Notes: generated from the sequence alone by a model not told the origin. A stretch of DNA of 64,000 nt from Billgrantia campisalis (GCF_022341425.1 NZ_JABFUC010000010.1:1-64000), one strand, 5' to 3'; numbered from the stretch's first letter, positions 29,254-38,551 are shown. Made by a program: numbers and translations.

Positions 29254-30513
29254 ATGATCAAACGCTTGGTTCCCCTGCTGATACTGGCCATCGGCGTGGC
29301 CGGCTTTGCGGCGCTACGCCTGACCCGGCCCGAGCCACCGGCGGTGGCGCCCCAGGAGCGCAGCTGGCGGGTGGAGGCCATGCAGGTCAACTTCGCCGAG
29401 CGGGTGCCGGTGTTGCCGCTGTTCGGGGAGCTGGTGGCGCCGGAGCGGGTCAGCCTGGTGGCGCCCATGGCGGGGCGGGTGGCCGAGCGTCCGGTTCGCG
29501 ACGGCCAGCGGGTCGGCGCCGGCGCGCTGCTGTTGGCGCTGGACGAGGCCGATACGCTGCCCCCGCTGCGCCAGGCCGAGGCCGAGGTGGCGGACCTCGC
29601 GGCGCAGATCGACAACGAACGCATCCGCTACGACAACGATCGCCAGGCGCTCGAGCGCGAACGCGAGATTCTCGGCAACGCCGCGCGCCAGCTGGAGCGT
29701 ACCCGCTCGCTGGTGGAGCGCAACCTCTCCTCCCAGTCGGAGCTGGACGCCGCCCGCGATGCCGTGGCCCAGGCGCGGCTCACCGTGACCCAGCGCGAGA
29801 GTCAGCTGGCCGAGCACCCGGCGCGGCTGCGTCGCCTGGAGGCGCAGCGGGCCCGCGCCGAGGCGCTGCGTGACGCGGCTCAACGCGACGCCGAGCGCAG
29901 CCGGGTGGTAGCGCCTTTCGAGGGTATCGTCAGCGGTGTGCAGGTGGCGCCCGGCGATCAGGTGGGCGCCCGCGCCGGGCTGCTCTCGCTCTACCCGCCG
30001 GATGGCCTGGAGCTGCGCGCCCGGGTTCCCCAGCGCTATCAGGACGAGCTCGGCGCGCTGCTTTCTCGTGGCGAGACGCTGACGGCCCGTGCCGTGGAGG
30101 GCGGGCAGCGCTTCGTGCTCGATCGCCTGGCGGGGGAGGGCGACCCCGCCGGCACCGAGGCGATCCTGACCCTGGCAGGGGCGGCGGCCGGGCTGCGCCC
30201 GGGCAGCCTGGTGGCGGTGCTGCTGGAGCGACCGGCGGTGGAGGGGGCGCTGGCGGTGCCCTTCAGCGCCCTGCACGGCAGCGACGTGCTCTATCGCATC
30301 GATGACGACAGCCGCCTGGCGCGCACCCGGGTCGAGCGCCTGGGCGAGACGCCGGGCCCCGACGGCGAGCGTTGGCTGCTGGTGCGTGCCGCCGAGCTGA
30401 GCGAGGGTGACCGCATCGCCATCACCCACCTACCCAACGCCATGCAGGGGTTGCGCGTGGAGCTTGCCGAGGATAGCCGCCGCGATGACGCCGCCGAGGA
30501 GCCCGAGGCATGA
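29254..30513 (+). CDS. RND efflux periplasmic adaptor (second pump)
   Basis: 419-residue membrane fusion protein with one N-terminal anchor (LVPLLILAIGVAGFAALRL). The lipoyl half-motif VAPMAGRVAERPVRDGQRV (near 70-90) has a partner ERSRVVAPFEGIVSGVQVAP (near 213-232). A long alpha-hairpin of about 120 residues lies between them. It overlaps the permease start by four bases, so the stoichiometric pair is translationally coupled. Its coiled hairpin is longer than in the adaptor at 11255-12409. No outer-membrane partner is encoded nearby. Confidence 0.92.
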   Translation: MIKRLVPLLILAIGVAGFAALRLTRPEPPAVAPQERSWRVEAMQVNFAERVPVLPLFGELVAPERVSLVAPMAGRVAERPVRDGQRVGAGALLLALDEADTLPPLRQAEAEVADLAAQIDNERIRYDNDRQALEREREILGNAARQLERTRSLVERNLSSQSELDAARDAVAQARLTVTQRESQLAEHPARLRRLEAQRARAEALRDAAQRDAERSRVVAPFEGIVSGVQVAPGDQVGARAGLLSLYPPDGLELRARVPQRYQDELGALLSRGETLTARAVEGGQRFVLDRLAGEGDPAGTEAILTLAGAAAGLRPGSLVAVLLERPAVEGALAVPFSALHGSDVLYRIDDDSRLARTRVERLGETPGPDGERWLLVRAAELSEGDRIAITHLPNAMQGLRVELAEDSRRDDAAEEPEA

Positions 30514-33500
30514 GCCGTCGCCGCGACCTGATCGGCTTCTTCGTGCATCACCGGGTGGCGGCCAACCTGGTGATGCTGGTGATGCTGCTGGGCGGCGCCC
30601 TGGGCATCGCGCGCATGAACATCCAGTTCTTTCCCACTTTCGCCCTGGACGTGGTCAGCGTACGGGTGGTGTGGAGCGGCGCCTCCGCCGAGGATGTGGA
30701 GGCCGGTATCACCAACCCCCTGGAGCAGCGCCTGCGCAGCCTCGAGGGGCTCAAGCGCATGACCTCCACCTCGGCCCAGGGCATCGCCAACATCACCCTG
30801 GAGTTCGTGGAAGGCAGCGACCCGGTGCTGGCGCTGGACGACGTGCGCCAGGAAGTCGACAGCTTCACCAACCTGCCGGCGGATGCCGAAGCGCCCCAGG
30901 TGTCGCGGCTGGTTCGCTTCGAGCCGGTGGCGCGGCTGCTGGTGCACGGCGACCTGGACCGGCGGGAGCTGCGCCAGCTGGCTCACCGCTTCGAGGACGA
31001 GCTGCTCGCCCGCGGCATCGACCGGGTTGAGATCGCCGGCCTGCCCGCGCAGCAGATCAGCATCGAGGTGCCGGCCGAGCGGCTGCAGGGCCTGTCGCTC
31101 TCCCTCGAGCAGATCGCCGAGCGGGTTCAGGGCATGTCGCGGGACCTGCCGGCGGGAATCTTGGGCCAGCAGGACAGCGCCCGGGAGCTGCGCTCCCTGG
31201 AGCAGCGCCGCGAGGCGCTGGCCTTCGAGGACGTGGCTGTCCTCAGTGGCAACCGGGTGCAGCTGCGCCTGGGTGATATCGCGGTGATCCGCCAGGAGTC
31301 GCGGGAAGGCCAGGTGGAACTCAGCCGCCAGGGGCGCCCGGCGGTGGAACTGCAGCTGCAGCGCGCCGAGGCCGGCAACTCCCTGGCCGCGGCCCGGGTG
31401 CTCGATGACTGGCTCGAGGAGACCCGGCCGACGCTGCCGGAGAGCGTCACGCTGGAGGTCCACGATGAGTCCTGGCAGCTGATCGACGAGCGTATCAAGC
31501 TGCTGGTCACCAACGGCGCCACCGGCCTGCTGCTGGTGGTGATCCTGCTCTATTTCTTCCTGCCTGCCCGGGTGGCGCTGTGGGTGGCCATCGGCATCCC
31601 CACTGCCTTCATGGCCGCCCTGGGGGTGTTCTGGGGCATCGGCGGCTCGATCAACATGATGTCGCTGTTCGCGCTGATCATGGCGCTGGGGGTGATCGTC
31701 GACGACGCCATCGTGGTGGGCGAGGACGCCGATGCCCACCACCGCCTGGGAGAGGCGCCGCGCAACGCCTCGGCGGGGGCGGCGCGGCGCATGCTGTGGC
31801 CGGTGGTGGCCTCCTCGCTGACCACGGTGGCGGCCTTCATGCCGCTGCTGATGGTGGGCGGGGTGATCGGCAATATCCTTGGCGACATCCCGATCATCAT
31901 GATCTGCGTGTTGATCGCCTCGCTGCTGGAGTGCTTCGTGGTGCTGCCGGCGCACCTGCGCAACGCCTTCGTGCCCCGCCGCGGCGACGACAGGGCGCCG
32001 CGCGGGCTGGCGCGCTGGCGCCAGGGTTTCGAGAGCGGCTTCCAGCGCTTTCGCGAGGGCCCCTTCCGGCGCTTCTCGGCGCTGACCCTGCGCCACCGGG
32101 CGGCTACCCTGGCCGCCGCCCTGGCGGTGACCCTGGTCACCGTCGGGCTGCTGGCCGGCGGCCGGGTCGGCTTCAACTTCTTTCCCGCCCCGGAGCCCAG
32201 CGTGCTCTACGCCAACGCCAGCTTCGTCGCCGGCACCGATCGCGGCCGCGTCGAGCGCTTTCTCGACCACCTGGAGGCCACGCTCGAGGAGACCGACCGT
32301 GAGCTGGGCGGCAATCTGGTGGCGATGTCGGTGACCCGCTATGGCGCGACCCTGGCGGGCGGGGCGCCCAGCCGTAGCGCCGACGAGGTGGGCTCGCTGA
32401 TGATCGAGCTGATCTCGCCGGACCATCGCGAGGTGCGCAATACCCAGTTCATCCGCGCCTGGCGCGAGCGTATCCGGGAGCCGGCCGGGCTCGACGCCCT
32501 GGCGATCAACGAGCGGGCCGCCGGGCCGCCGGGGCGCGACGTCAATATCCGCCTTACCGGCGAGGAGCCCATGGCGCTGCGCCAGGCCGCCGATTCGCTC
32601 AATCAGTCGCTGGCCAGCCTGCCCGGGGTGCTCGATACCGCCGATGACATGCCCTGGGGGCGCGAGCAGCTGGTCTACCGGGTCAACGCCGTCGGCGAAG
32701 CGCTGGGCCTGACCACCGCCGAGCTGGGCAACCAGCTGCGCACCGCCTTCGACGGCCAGGTGGTGCAGGTGCACCAGGCGGGCGCCGACGAGGTGGAGGT
32801 GCGCGTCCAGCTGCCCCGCGAGCAGCGCGAGCGCCTGGCGACCCTGTCGAGCCTCGCGGTGCGCCTTCCCGACGGCCGCCAGGTGGCGCTGGACCAGGTC
32901 ATGACGGCCTCCCATCGCCAGGGCTTCGAGGCGCTGCGCCACGCCGACGGCCGGCTGGCGGTGGAGGTCACCGCCGAGATCGACAGCGGGGTGACTTCCG
33001 CCGACCAGATCCGCGAGAGCCTCTCGGCCACGGTGCTGCCGGCGCTGGCCCGCGACTACCATCTGAGCTACAGCTTCGAGGGGCGCGCCGCCGACCAGCG
33101 GGAGACCCTGGCCGACATGCGCGTCGGCCTGCTGGTGGGGCTGGGACTGATGTACGGCGTGTTGACCTGGGTGTTCGCCTCCTGGAGCCTGCCGCTGATC
33201 GTCATGGCGATCATTCCCTTCTCGCTGGTCGGGGCGCTGCTCGGCCACTGGCTGCTGGGCATCGATCTGACCATCCTGTCGCTGTTTGGTCTCTTCGGGC
33301 TCTCCGGTATCGTGGTCAACAACGCCATCATCCTGGTGACTTTCTACCGCGAACAGCGCGACCGCGGACTGCCCATCGACGAGGCGCTCAACGAGGCGGT
33401 GGTGCAGCGGGTGCGGGCGGTGCTGCTCACCTCGCTGACCACCATCGGCGGCCTGTTGCCGCTGCTCTTCGAGACCTCGCTGCAGGCGCAGTTCCTGATC

Positions 33501-33656
33501 CCCATGGCGGCCTCCATCGCCTTCGGCCTGGGCGGCTCGACGCTGCTGGTGCTGCTGGTCACCCCGGCGCTGCTCTCCTACCTGGAGCACGGTCGCGAGC
33601 GCTGGGCCGGCCGGCGGCGCCGGCGCGAGGCGGTGGACGCCCCCGGGGCTGAATGA
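30510..33656 (+). CDS. RND-family efflux transporter permease (second pump)
   Basis: 1048-residue AcrB-superfamily inner-membrane pump. It has TM1 (ANLVMLVMLLGGALGIARM), periplasmic porter domains, and the TM4 motif MALGVIVDDAIVVGEDADAH carrying the paired aspartates used for proton relay. The second half repeats the pattern, ending FGLSGIVVNNAIILVTFYRE. The stop lies in the first unit of a 14-bp tandem repeat that runs up to the amidase. The two pumps in this window are clearly paralogous but diverged. The substrate is unknown. Confidence 0.94.
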   Translation: MSRRRDLIGFFVHHRVAANLVMLVMLLGGALGIARMNIQFFPTFALDVVSVRVVWSGASAEDVEAGITNPLEQRLRSLEGLKRMTSTSAQGIANITLEFVEGSDPVLALDDVRQEVDSFTNLPADAEAPQVSRLVRFEPVARLLVHGDLDRRELRQLAHRFEDELLARGIDRVEIAGLPAQQISIEVPAERLQGLSLSLEQIAERVQGMSRDLPAGILGQQDSARELRSLEQRREALAFEDVAVLSGNRVQLRLGDIAVIRQESREGQVELSRQGRPAVELQLQRAEAGNSLAAARVLDDWLEETRPTLPESVTLEVHDESWQLIDERIKLLVTNGATGLLLVVILLYFFLPARVALWVAIGIPTAFMAALGVFWGIGGSINMMSLFALIMALGVIVDDAIVVGEDADAHHRLGEAPRNASAGAARRMLWPVVASSLTTVAAFMPLLMVGGVIGNILGDIPIIMICVLIASLLECFVVLPAHLRNAFVPRRGDDRAPRGLARWRQGFESGFQRFREGPFRRFSALTLRHRAATLAAALAVTLVTVGLLAGGRVGFNFFPAPEPSVLYANASFVAGTDRGRVERFLDHLEATLEETDRELGGNLVAMSVTRYGATLAGGAPSRSADEVGSLMIELISPDHREVRNTQFIRAWRERIREPAGLDALAINERAAGPPGRDVNIRLTGEEPMALRQAADSLNQSLASLPGVLDTADDMPWGREQLVYRVNAVGEALGLTTAELGNQLRTAFDGQVVQVHQAGADEVEVRVQLPREQRERLATLSSLAVRLPDGRQVALDQVMTASHRQGFEALRHADGRLAVEVTAEIDSGVTSADQIRESLSATVLPALARDYHLSYSFEGRAADQRETLADMRVGLLVGLGLMYGVLTWVFASWSLPLIVMAIIPFSLVGALLGHWLLGIDLTILSLFGLFGLSGIVVNNAIILVTFYREQRDRGLPIDEALNEAVVQRVRAVLLTSLTTIGGLLPLLFETSLQAQFLIPMAASIAFGLGGSTLLVLLVTPALLSYLEHGRERWAGRRRRREAVDAPGAE

Positions 33657-33729
33657 ACAGGGCTGAATGAGCAGGGCTGACCGAGCAGGAGTGGCCGAGC
33701 AAGAGTGGCCGTAAAGGACTGACCGAGAG
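33646..33729 (+). repeat. Degenerate 14-bp tandem repeat, six units
   Basis: Units are GGGCTGAATGAACA, GGGCTGAATGAGCA, GGGCTGACCGAGCA, GGAGTGGCCGAGCA, AGAGTGGCCGTAAA and GGACTGACCGAGAG. They occupy the gap between the permease stop (inside unit 1) and the amidase ribosome site. The drift along the array suggests old expansion followed by mutation. Confidence 0.85.
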
Positions 33730-33741
33730 GGAGGGCGACCC

Positions 33742-35331
33742 ATGGAGAGTCACGACTACCGGCGCTACGACGCCCTGGGCCTGGCGGCACTGATCCGCTC
33801 GCGACAGGTAAGCCGCGACGAGGTGTTCCAGGCCGCCTGTGCAACGATCGAGGCCCAGAATCCGTCACTCGGCGCGGTGGTGCGCACTCGTTTCGCGCGC
33901 GCCCGTCGCGAGGGGGAGCGGGTGGCGGAGTCGGCACCCTTCGCCGGGGTGCCGACCTTGACCAAGGACCTGCTGATGGCCATCGAGGGCGAGCCGCTGG
34001 CCTTCGGCAGCGCGGCCCTGGCCGACTGGCAACCGGCCCAGGATTCGACCCTGGTCGCCCGCCTGCGCGAGGCGGGCCTGGCGATCCTCGGCCAGACCGC
34101 CACCCCCGAGCTGGGGCTGATGGGCATCACCGAGCCGCGCGCCTTTCCCCACCCGGTCAACCCCTGGCGGCCGACCCACTCGCCGGGCGGCTCCAGCGGC
34201 GGGGCGGCCTGTGCGGTGGCCGCCGGCCTGGTGCCGCTGGCCATGGCCGGCGACGGCGGCGGCTCGATCCGCATACCCGCCAGCTACTGTGGCCTGTTCG
34301 GCCTCAAGCCCTCCCGCGGGCGGGTGCCGCTCGGCCCGATGTTCGCCGAGGTGTGGCAGGGCGCGGTGGTGGAGCACGCCCTGACCCGCAGCGTGCGCGA
34401 CAGCGCCGCGCTGCTCGACGCCGTCAACGGCATGGACCCCGGCAGCCCCTGGCCGCTGCCCCGCGAAACGGGCTTCCTGGCGGCCACCGAGCGCCCCCCC
34501 GGCCCGCTGCGGGTGGCGGTCTCGCTGGGTGAACCGCTGGGCAGGGCGCTGGGTACCCGGCTCGACCCCGAGGCGCGCCGGGCCGTGGAGCGGGCCGCCG
34601 AGCAGTTCGCGGCGCTGGGGCATCACGTCGAGTGGGCCGACCCGCCGGTGGACGGCGAGCGGCTGGCCGACAGCTACCTGACCCTCTACCTGGGGCATCT
34701 GTCGGCGGACCTGGCCTGGATCAGCGCCCAGACCGGGGTCAGCGTATCGCGGCTCGCCATCGAGCCCTCGACCCGGGCCATCGGCCGGCTGGGGCGCCGC
34801 CTGCCGGTGCGCGACTATGAGCTGGCCAAGCGCCACTGGAACGACGTCGCCCGGGCCATGGCGGGCTTTCACCGCCGCTTCGATGTGCTGCTGATGCCGG
34901 TGGCGGCCGCCCCGGCACCGCGCCGGGGGGAGCTCTATCCGCCGCCGGCCCGGGAGCGGCTGATGGCGCTGCTGGCGCTGCCCGGCATGCCCTCGCTGGC
35001 GCTCAAGGCGGGCCTGCTCAAGCGCCTGGCGCGGGACGCCCTGGCGCGCACCCCCTTCACCCAGCTGGCCAACCTCACCGGCCAGCCGGCCATGTCGCTG
35101 CCGCTGCATATCACCACCGACGGCCTGCCGGTGGGGGTGCAGGTGCTCGGCGCCATGGGCGACGAGCGCCGCCTGCTGGCCCTGGCCGCCCAGGTCGAGG
35201 CCGATACCCCCTGGGCCCACCACCTGCCGTGCCCGGCCGTCAGGGCTATGGCAGTTACCGATAGTGCGATAGCGAAAGGCGCCGGGGATAGGCCGGAGAG
35301 GGGGTCCGAGGACCAGGGATGGCCGAGGTAG
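33742..35331 (+). CDS. Amidase (amidase-signature family)
   Basis: 529-residue amidase-signature hydrolase. The catalytic triad is visible as Lys75 (PTLTKDLL), cis-Ser151 in SPGGSSGG, and nucleophile Ser175 in GDGGGSIRIPA, with the family spacing of 24 residues between the serines. The substrate is not predictable; 6-aminohexanoate-dimer hydrolase-like and general amidases share this layout. The start ATG follows GAGGGAGGG. The last 18 codons are encoded by an interspersed element (from 35278), and the stop is the TAG inside the element's conserved GTAG. The ancestral C-terminus probably ended around CPAVRAMA. Confidence 0.9.
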   Translation: MESHDYRRYDALGLAALIRSRQVSRDEVFQAACATIEAQNPSLGAVVRTRFARARREGERVAESAPFAGVPTLTKDLLMAIEGEPLAFGSAALADWQPAQDSTLVARLREAGLAILGQTATPELGLMGITEPRAFPHPVNPWRPTHSPGGSSGGAACAVAAGLVPLAMAGDGGGSIRIPASYCGLFGLKPSRGRVPLGPMFAEVWQGAVVEHALTRSVRDSAALLDAVNGMDPGSPWPLPRETGFLAATERPPGPLRVAVSLGEPLGRALGTRLDPEARRAVERAAEQFAALGHHVEWADPPVDGERLADSYLTLYLGHLSADLAWISAQTGVSVSRLAIEPSTRAIGRLGRRLPVRDYELAKRHWNDVARAMAGFHRRFDVLLMPVAAAPAPRRGELYPPPARERLMALLALPGMPSLALKAGLLKRLARDALARTPFTQLANLTGQPAMSLPLHITTDGLPVGVQVLGAMGDERRLLALAAQVEADTPWAHHLPCPAVRAMAVTDSAIAKGAGDRPERGSEDQGWPR

Positions 35332-35384
35332 CCTACAAGGAAGTATTCATAGCGCCCCCTTGAAGGCCTATCGCCGGAACAGCC
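35278..35384 (+). repeat. Interspersed paired-hairpin element, copy D, overlapping the amidase 3' end
   Basis: 107-bp copy in plus orientation. Hairpin 1 is GACC-AGGGAT-GGCC with one mismatch (loop 35315-35320). Hairpin 2 is TAC-AAGGAA-GTA (loop 35337-35342), a sequence different from other copies that keeps both stem and ANGGAN loop. Outer arms contain GATAGGCC and GGCCTATC, again compensated relative to GACAGGTC/GACCTGTC elsewhere. Confidence 0.85.
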
Positions 35385-35492
35385 TTGAGCGATGCTGCCA
35401 CCTACGATAGCCCTGAAACGGCCGTCGGCGGCCGTGAGTCCTCGGGCAAAGCCGAGTAGAATGCGCGCCATCCGCCTAACCGGTTCGCCCCC

Positions 35493-36317
35493 ATGTCCGA
35501 CGCCGACTCCCCGCTCTCGCCGGCCGGCGACCGCCACTTCGACGGTCTCGCCGACAAGTTCGCCGCCAGCCTCTACGGCAAGGCCCGCGGCGAGCTGCGC
35601 CTGGCACTGCTCGACCGCCTGCTGCCGGAGATGCTCGCCCTCGACGGCCAGCCGCTGCTCGACGTGGGCGGGGGGCTGGGGCAGCTGGCCGCCTGGTTCG
35701 CCGACCGCGGCCACCCCGTGACCCTGGTGGAGCCCGCCGCCGAGATGCGCGAGCGGGCGCGTGCCGAGTTGACCGGACGGTCGGTGACCTTCCTGGACGC
35801 GCCGCTGCAGGCGCTGCCCGAGGTGGCGCCGGGGCCCTGGTCGCTGATCGCCTGCCACGCGGTGCTGGAGTGGCTGGCCGACCCGCGCTCGGCGCTGGCC
35901 ACCCTGGCCGCACGGCTGGCGCCCGGGGGGCAGCTGTCGCTGATGGTCTTCAACCGCGACGCCCTGCGATTTTCCAACGTGGTCAAGGGCAACCTGGACA
36001 AGGCGCTGGCGGATCGCCTGGAGGGCAAGGGGCTGCGCCAGCGCCTGACGCCGATCTCGCCGCTGACCGACGCTCAGATCGTTGCCTGGAGCGCCGAGTG
36101 CGGCCTGGAGATCCGTGCGGTGGCGGGGGTTCGCGTGTTTCACGACTACCTGCGCCGGCCCGCCGAGAGCGATGCCGACCGGGAGCGGCTGCTGGCGCTT
36201 GAGTGGCGCTACTGCCGCCACGACCCGCACTGGCGACTGGGCCGCTACCTGCTCTACACCCTGGTGCGTCCCGAGACCGCATCCATCGTGACACCCGACG
36301 AGGAGCCCCACCCATGA
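35493..36317 (+). CDS. cmoM: tRNA 5-carboxymethoxyuridine methyltransferase
   Basis: SAM-dependent enzyme that methylates 5-carboxymethoxyuridine at tRNA wobble position 34. 274 residues. The N-terminal FDGLADKFAASLYGKARGELR, the SAM loop LLDVGGGLGQLAAWFADRGH, CHAVLEWLADPRS, and VRVFHDYLRRP all correspond to E. coli CmoM (formerly SmtA). It acts downstream of CmoA and CmoB, both encoded about 9-12 kb away. ATGA overlap with rsmC. Confidence 0.92.
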   Translation: MSDADSPLSPAGDRHFDGLADKFAASLYGKARGELRLALLDRLLPEMLALDGQPLLDVGGGLGQLAAWFADRGHPVTLVEPAAEMRERARAELTGRSVTFLDAPLQALPEVAPGPWSLIACHAVLEWLADPRSALATLAARLAPGGQLSLMVFNRDALRFSNVVKGNLDKALADRLEGKGLRQRLTPISPLTDAQIVAWSAECGLEIRAVAGVRVFHDYLRRPAESDADRERLLALEWRYCRHDPHWRLGRYLLYTLVRPETASIVTPDEEPHP

Positions 36318-37339
36318 CCGTCGAGACGACAAGCGCCGCGACCCCGGTCTGCCAGCTGCTGGCGCGCCAGGAAGCCGATTACCGGGGCTGGCTGTGGGTG
36401 GCCCCGCCCCGCGATCCCTGGCTGGAGGCGGGGCAGGGCACGGTGGTCAGCGGCGATCTGGCGGTGCGCGCCGCCTGGCAGGCCGCCGGGCGTCCCGCTG
36501 TGTCGCCCTTCGAGGCGCTGCCCGGCCAAGCAGCGCCACCCGGGGCGGTGCTGTTCTGGCCCAAGAGCCATGCGCTGGGGGAGTGGTGGCTGCTGTGGCT
36601 CTGCGCCACCCTGCCGCCGGGCACGCCGCTGCAGCTGGTGGGCGAGAACCAGGGCGGTATCCGGCGGGTGCTCAAGGTGCTGGCGGCCCTGGGCCTGGGC
36701 TCGCGCAAGCGTGACAGCGCGCGGCGCTGTTCGCTGTTCGAGACGCGCCTGGGCCGGGTGGCGCTCGACCCCGAGGCGGCCTGGACCCGCTTCGAGGCCG
36801 AGCTGGGAGAGACGTGGCTGACGCTTGCCAGCCACCCCGGCGTCTTCGGCCACGGCAAGCTCGACGACGGCACCCGGCTGCTGCTGGAGACGCTGCCGGA
36901 GGCGCTGCCGCCAGGTGAGGGCGATGTGCTCGATATGGGCTGCGGCGACGGCATCCTCGCCGCCTGGCTGGCGCGGCGCGGCCAGGCGGTGACCGCCGTG
37001 GACGTCAGCGCCTTCGCCGTGGAGGCGACCCGCCGCACCCTGGCCGCCAACCGCCTCGCCGGCGAGGCGCTGGCCAGCGACGTCTACTCGGCGCTGGGGG
37101 GCCGAGCCTTCGATGCCATCGTCAGCAATCCGCCGTTTCACCAGGAGCGCGCCATCGACTACGGCCCGACTGGGCGACTGATCCGCGAGGCCCCGGCGCA
37201 CCTGCGGCCCGGCGGCCGGCTCATCCTGGTGGCCAACGCCTTCCTGCCCTACCCGGACCTGCTCGAGGGCGCCTTCGGCGGCTTCGAGATCCTCGCCGAC
37301 GACCGTCGCTTCCGGGTCTATCGCGCGATCAAGCGCTGA
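36314..37339 (+). CDS. rsmC: 16S rRNA (guanine-1207-N2)-methyltransferase
   Basis: Methylates G1207 of 16S rRNA in the small subunit. 341 residues with an inactive N-terminal methyltransferase-like half (FWPKSHALGEWWL, GENQGGIRRVL, DSARRCSLFE). The catalytic C-terminal half has SAM loop VLDMGCGDGILAAWLARRG and catalytic motif SNPPF. The start ATG overlaps the cmoM stop; upstream in-frame codons lie inside cmoM and are not used. The two RNA methyltransferases form one transcript. Confidence 0.93.
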   Translation: MTVETTSAATPVCQLLARQEADYRGWLWVAPPRDPWLEAGQGTVVSGDLAVRAAWQAAGRPAVSPFEALPGQAAPPGAVLFWPKSHALGEWWLLWLCATLPPGTPLQLVGENQGGIRRVLKVLAALGLGSRKRDSARRCSLFETRLGRVALDPEAAWTRFEAELGETWLTLASHPGVFGHGKLDDGTRLLLETLPEALPPGEGDVLDMGCGDGILAAWLARRGQAVTAVDVSAFAVEATRRTLAANRLAGEALASDVYSALGGRAFDAIVSNPPFHQERAIDYGPTGRLIREAPAHLRPGGRLILVANAFLPYPDLLEGAFGGFEILADDRRFRVYRAIKR

Positions 37340-37594
37340 TCAGGCGACACGGCCATGGTGCTGGCTCATGTCACCCTGGCCAGCAAGGAGTCCCTCCACG
37401 GAGATATCCTCGTCGAGCTCGTCCCAGTGCAGGCCCTGGCCGGAATAGCTGATGCGGCATTCGGCCCTTTCAGCTGGGGTGGCGTGCAGCAGGCGAGGGA
37501 ACCAGGCCAGCGGGATGCCGAGCGTTCTGCCGTCGCTGAGCTCGACCCACATGGTGTAGTCGTCAAAGCTGACGGTCTTGGCGGAAATGCTCAT
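37340..37594 (-). CDS. DUF2442 family protein
   Basis: 84-residue protein beginning MSISAKTVSFDDYTMWVELS with the family core DGRTLGIPLAWFPRLLHATP and a C-terminal GLHWDELDEDISVEGLL. DUF2442 proteins are small and of unproven function, and often pair with DUF4160 in toxin-antitoxin-like modules. It overlaps the upstream DUF4160 frame by 32 bases and its stop follows directly on the rsmC stop. Confidence 0.85.
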   Translation of the reverse strand: MSISAKTVSFDDYTMWVELSDGRTLGIPLAWFPRLLHATPAERAECRISYSGQGLHWDELDEDISVEGLLAGQGDMSQHHGRVA

Positions 37595-37820
37595 TCCAGG
37601 CCCTCTCGATCTCACTACGGTGCGCTTCCACCAGCTGCATGAGCTGTGAAAGCTGCTTACGATTGTAGCCAGCGCTGCCGGCGATAGCGACCTGAGGCTC
37701 CAGCCATATCTTGGCCTCGCCATCGCCGCTCTCGGCGTGGATATGGATCGGCTCCAGCGGGTTCCCCTCGTTAGAGAAGAAAAAGAAGCGAATCCCCTTG
37801 TAGCGGAAAACAACCGGCAC
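37563..37820 (-). CDS. DUF4160 family protein
   Basis: 85 residues starting MPVVFRYKGIRFFFFSNEGN with EPIHIHAESGDGEAKIWLEP, the DUF4160 signature with conserved HIH. This family commonly sits immediately upstream of DUF2442, and the pair has been proposed as a toxin-antitoxin-like unit; activity is not established. Here the pair lies between rsmC and greB, where an accessory insertion seems likely. Confidence 0.87.
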   Translation of the reverse strand: MPVVFRYKGIRFFFFSNEGNPLEPIHIHAESGDGEAKIWLEPQVAIAGSAGYNRKQLSQLMQLVEAHRSEIERAWNEHFRQDRQL

Positions 37821-37832
37821 GGTGAAGGCCTC

Positions 37833-38372
37833 CTACGCCTGCGGGTCACGATAGTCGATATCGGTGATCACGTAGGTGGTCTCGCCGCCGGGGGCGGCGA
37901 CGGTGACGTCATCGTCCAGCGCCTTGCCCAGCAGGGCGCGGGCCAGGGGGGCATCGACGCTGATCCAGCGCTTGGCGGTGTCGGTCTCGTCGTGGCCGAC
38001 GATGCGGATACGGGTCTCCTCGCCGTCGTTGTCCTCCAGGGTGACGAAGGCGCCGAAATAGACCTTGCCGGTGTCCATGGGCAGCCGATCCACTACCTGC
38101 AGCTCGTCGAGCCGCTTGGTCAGGTAGCGGATGCGGGCGATGACCCGGTTGAGCTCCTTCTTGTTGTAGGTGTAGTCGGCGTTCTCGCTGCGATCGCCCA
38201 GCGCGGCGGCTTCGCCCACCTTGGCCGAGAGGGCGGGGCGCTTGACCCTCGAGAGGTGGTCGAGGATGCCGCGCAGCCGTTCGGCGCCCTCGGCGGTGAT
38301 CAGGTTGCTCTTGGGCTCCTGGCGCGGATCCTTGGCGGGGTCGCGCCAGCGGGTCATGTTGCGGCCTTTCAT
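37833..38372 (-). CDS. greB: Transcription elongation factor GreB
   Basis: Stimulates transcript cleavage by backtracked RNA polymerase. 179 residues. The N-terminal coiled coil carries the conserved acidic tip in LGDRSENADYTYNKKELNR, and the C-terminal FKBP-like domain has VDAPLARALLGKALDDDV. The start at 38372 gives MKGRNMTRW; an internal ATG at 38357 gives a shorter form. It is divergent from the TPR gene. Confidence 0.93.
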   Translation of the reverse strand: MKGRNMTRWRDPAKDPRQEPKSNLITAEGAERLRGILDHLSRVKRPALSAKVGEAAALGDRSENADYTYNKKELNRVIARIRYLTKRLDELQVVDRLPMDTGKVYFGAFVTLEDNDGEETRIRIVGHDETDTAKRWISVDAPLARALLGKALDDDVTVAAPGGETTYVITDIDYRDPQA

Positions 38373-38551
38373 GGAGTTCCTCGCTATCTCGCCTCAGGCT
38401 GCGAACATACGCCAGCTAAGCGGTGGGGCCAAGGGGTAAGCGGCCGCGAGGGATAAAGCGGCTGGCGAATCATTCAAACGTTCGTTACATTGCGGGGTGG
38501 GACCACCGCACCGCAATGCGGAAAACAACAACCCGAACGAGGAGACACAAG

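Noticed and set aside
30291..33743. 1150-residue open frame antisense to the second RND pump
   Set aside because: Gln/His/Gly/Arg-rich composition is typical of antisense frames in GC-rich DNA; the plus-strand permease has clear family motifs. The same applies to the long antisense frames at 47882-50281 and 51451-54807.
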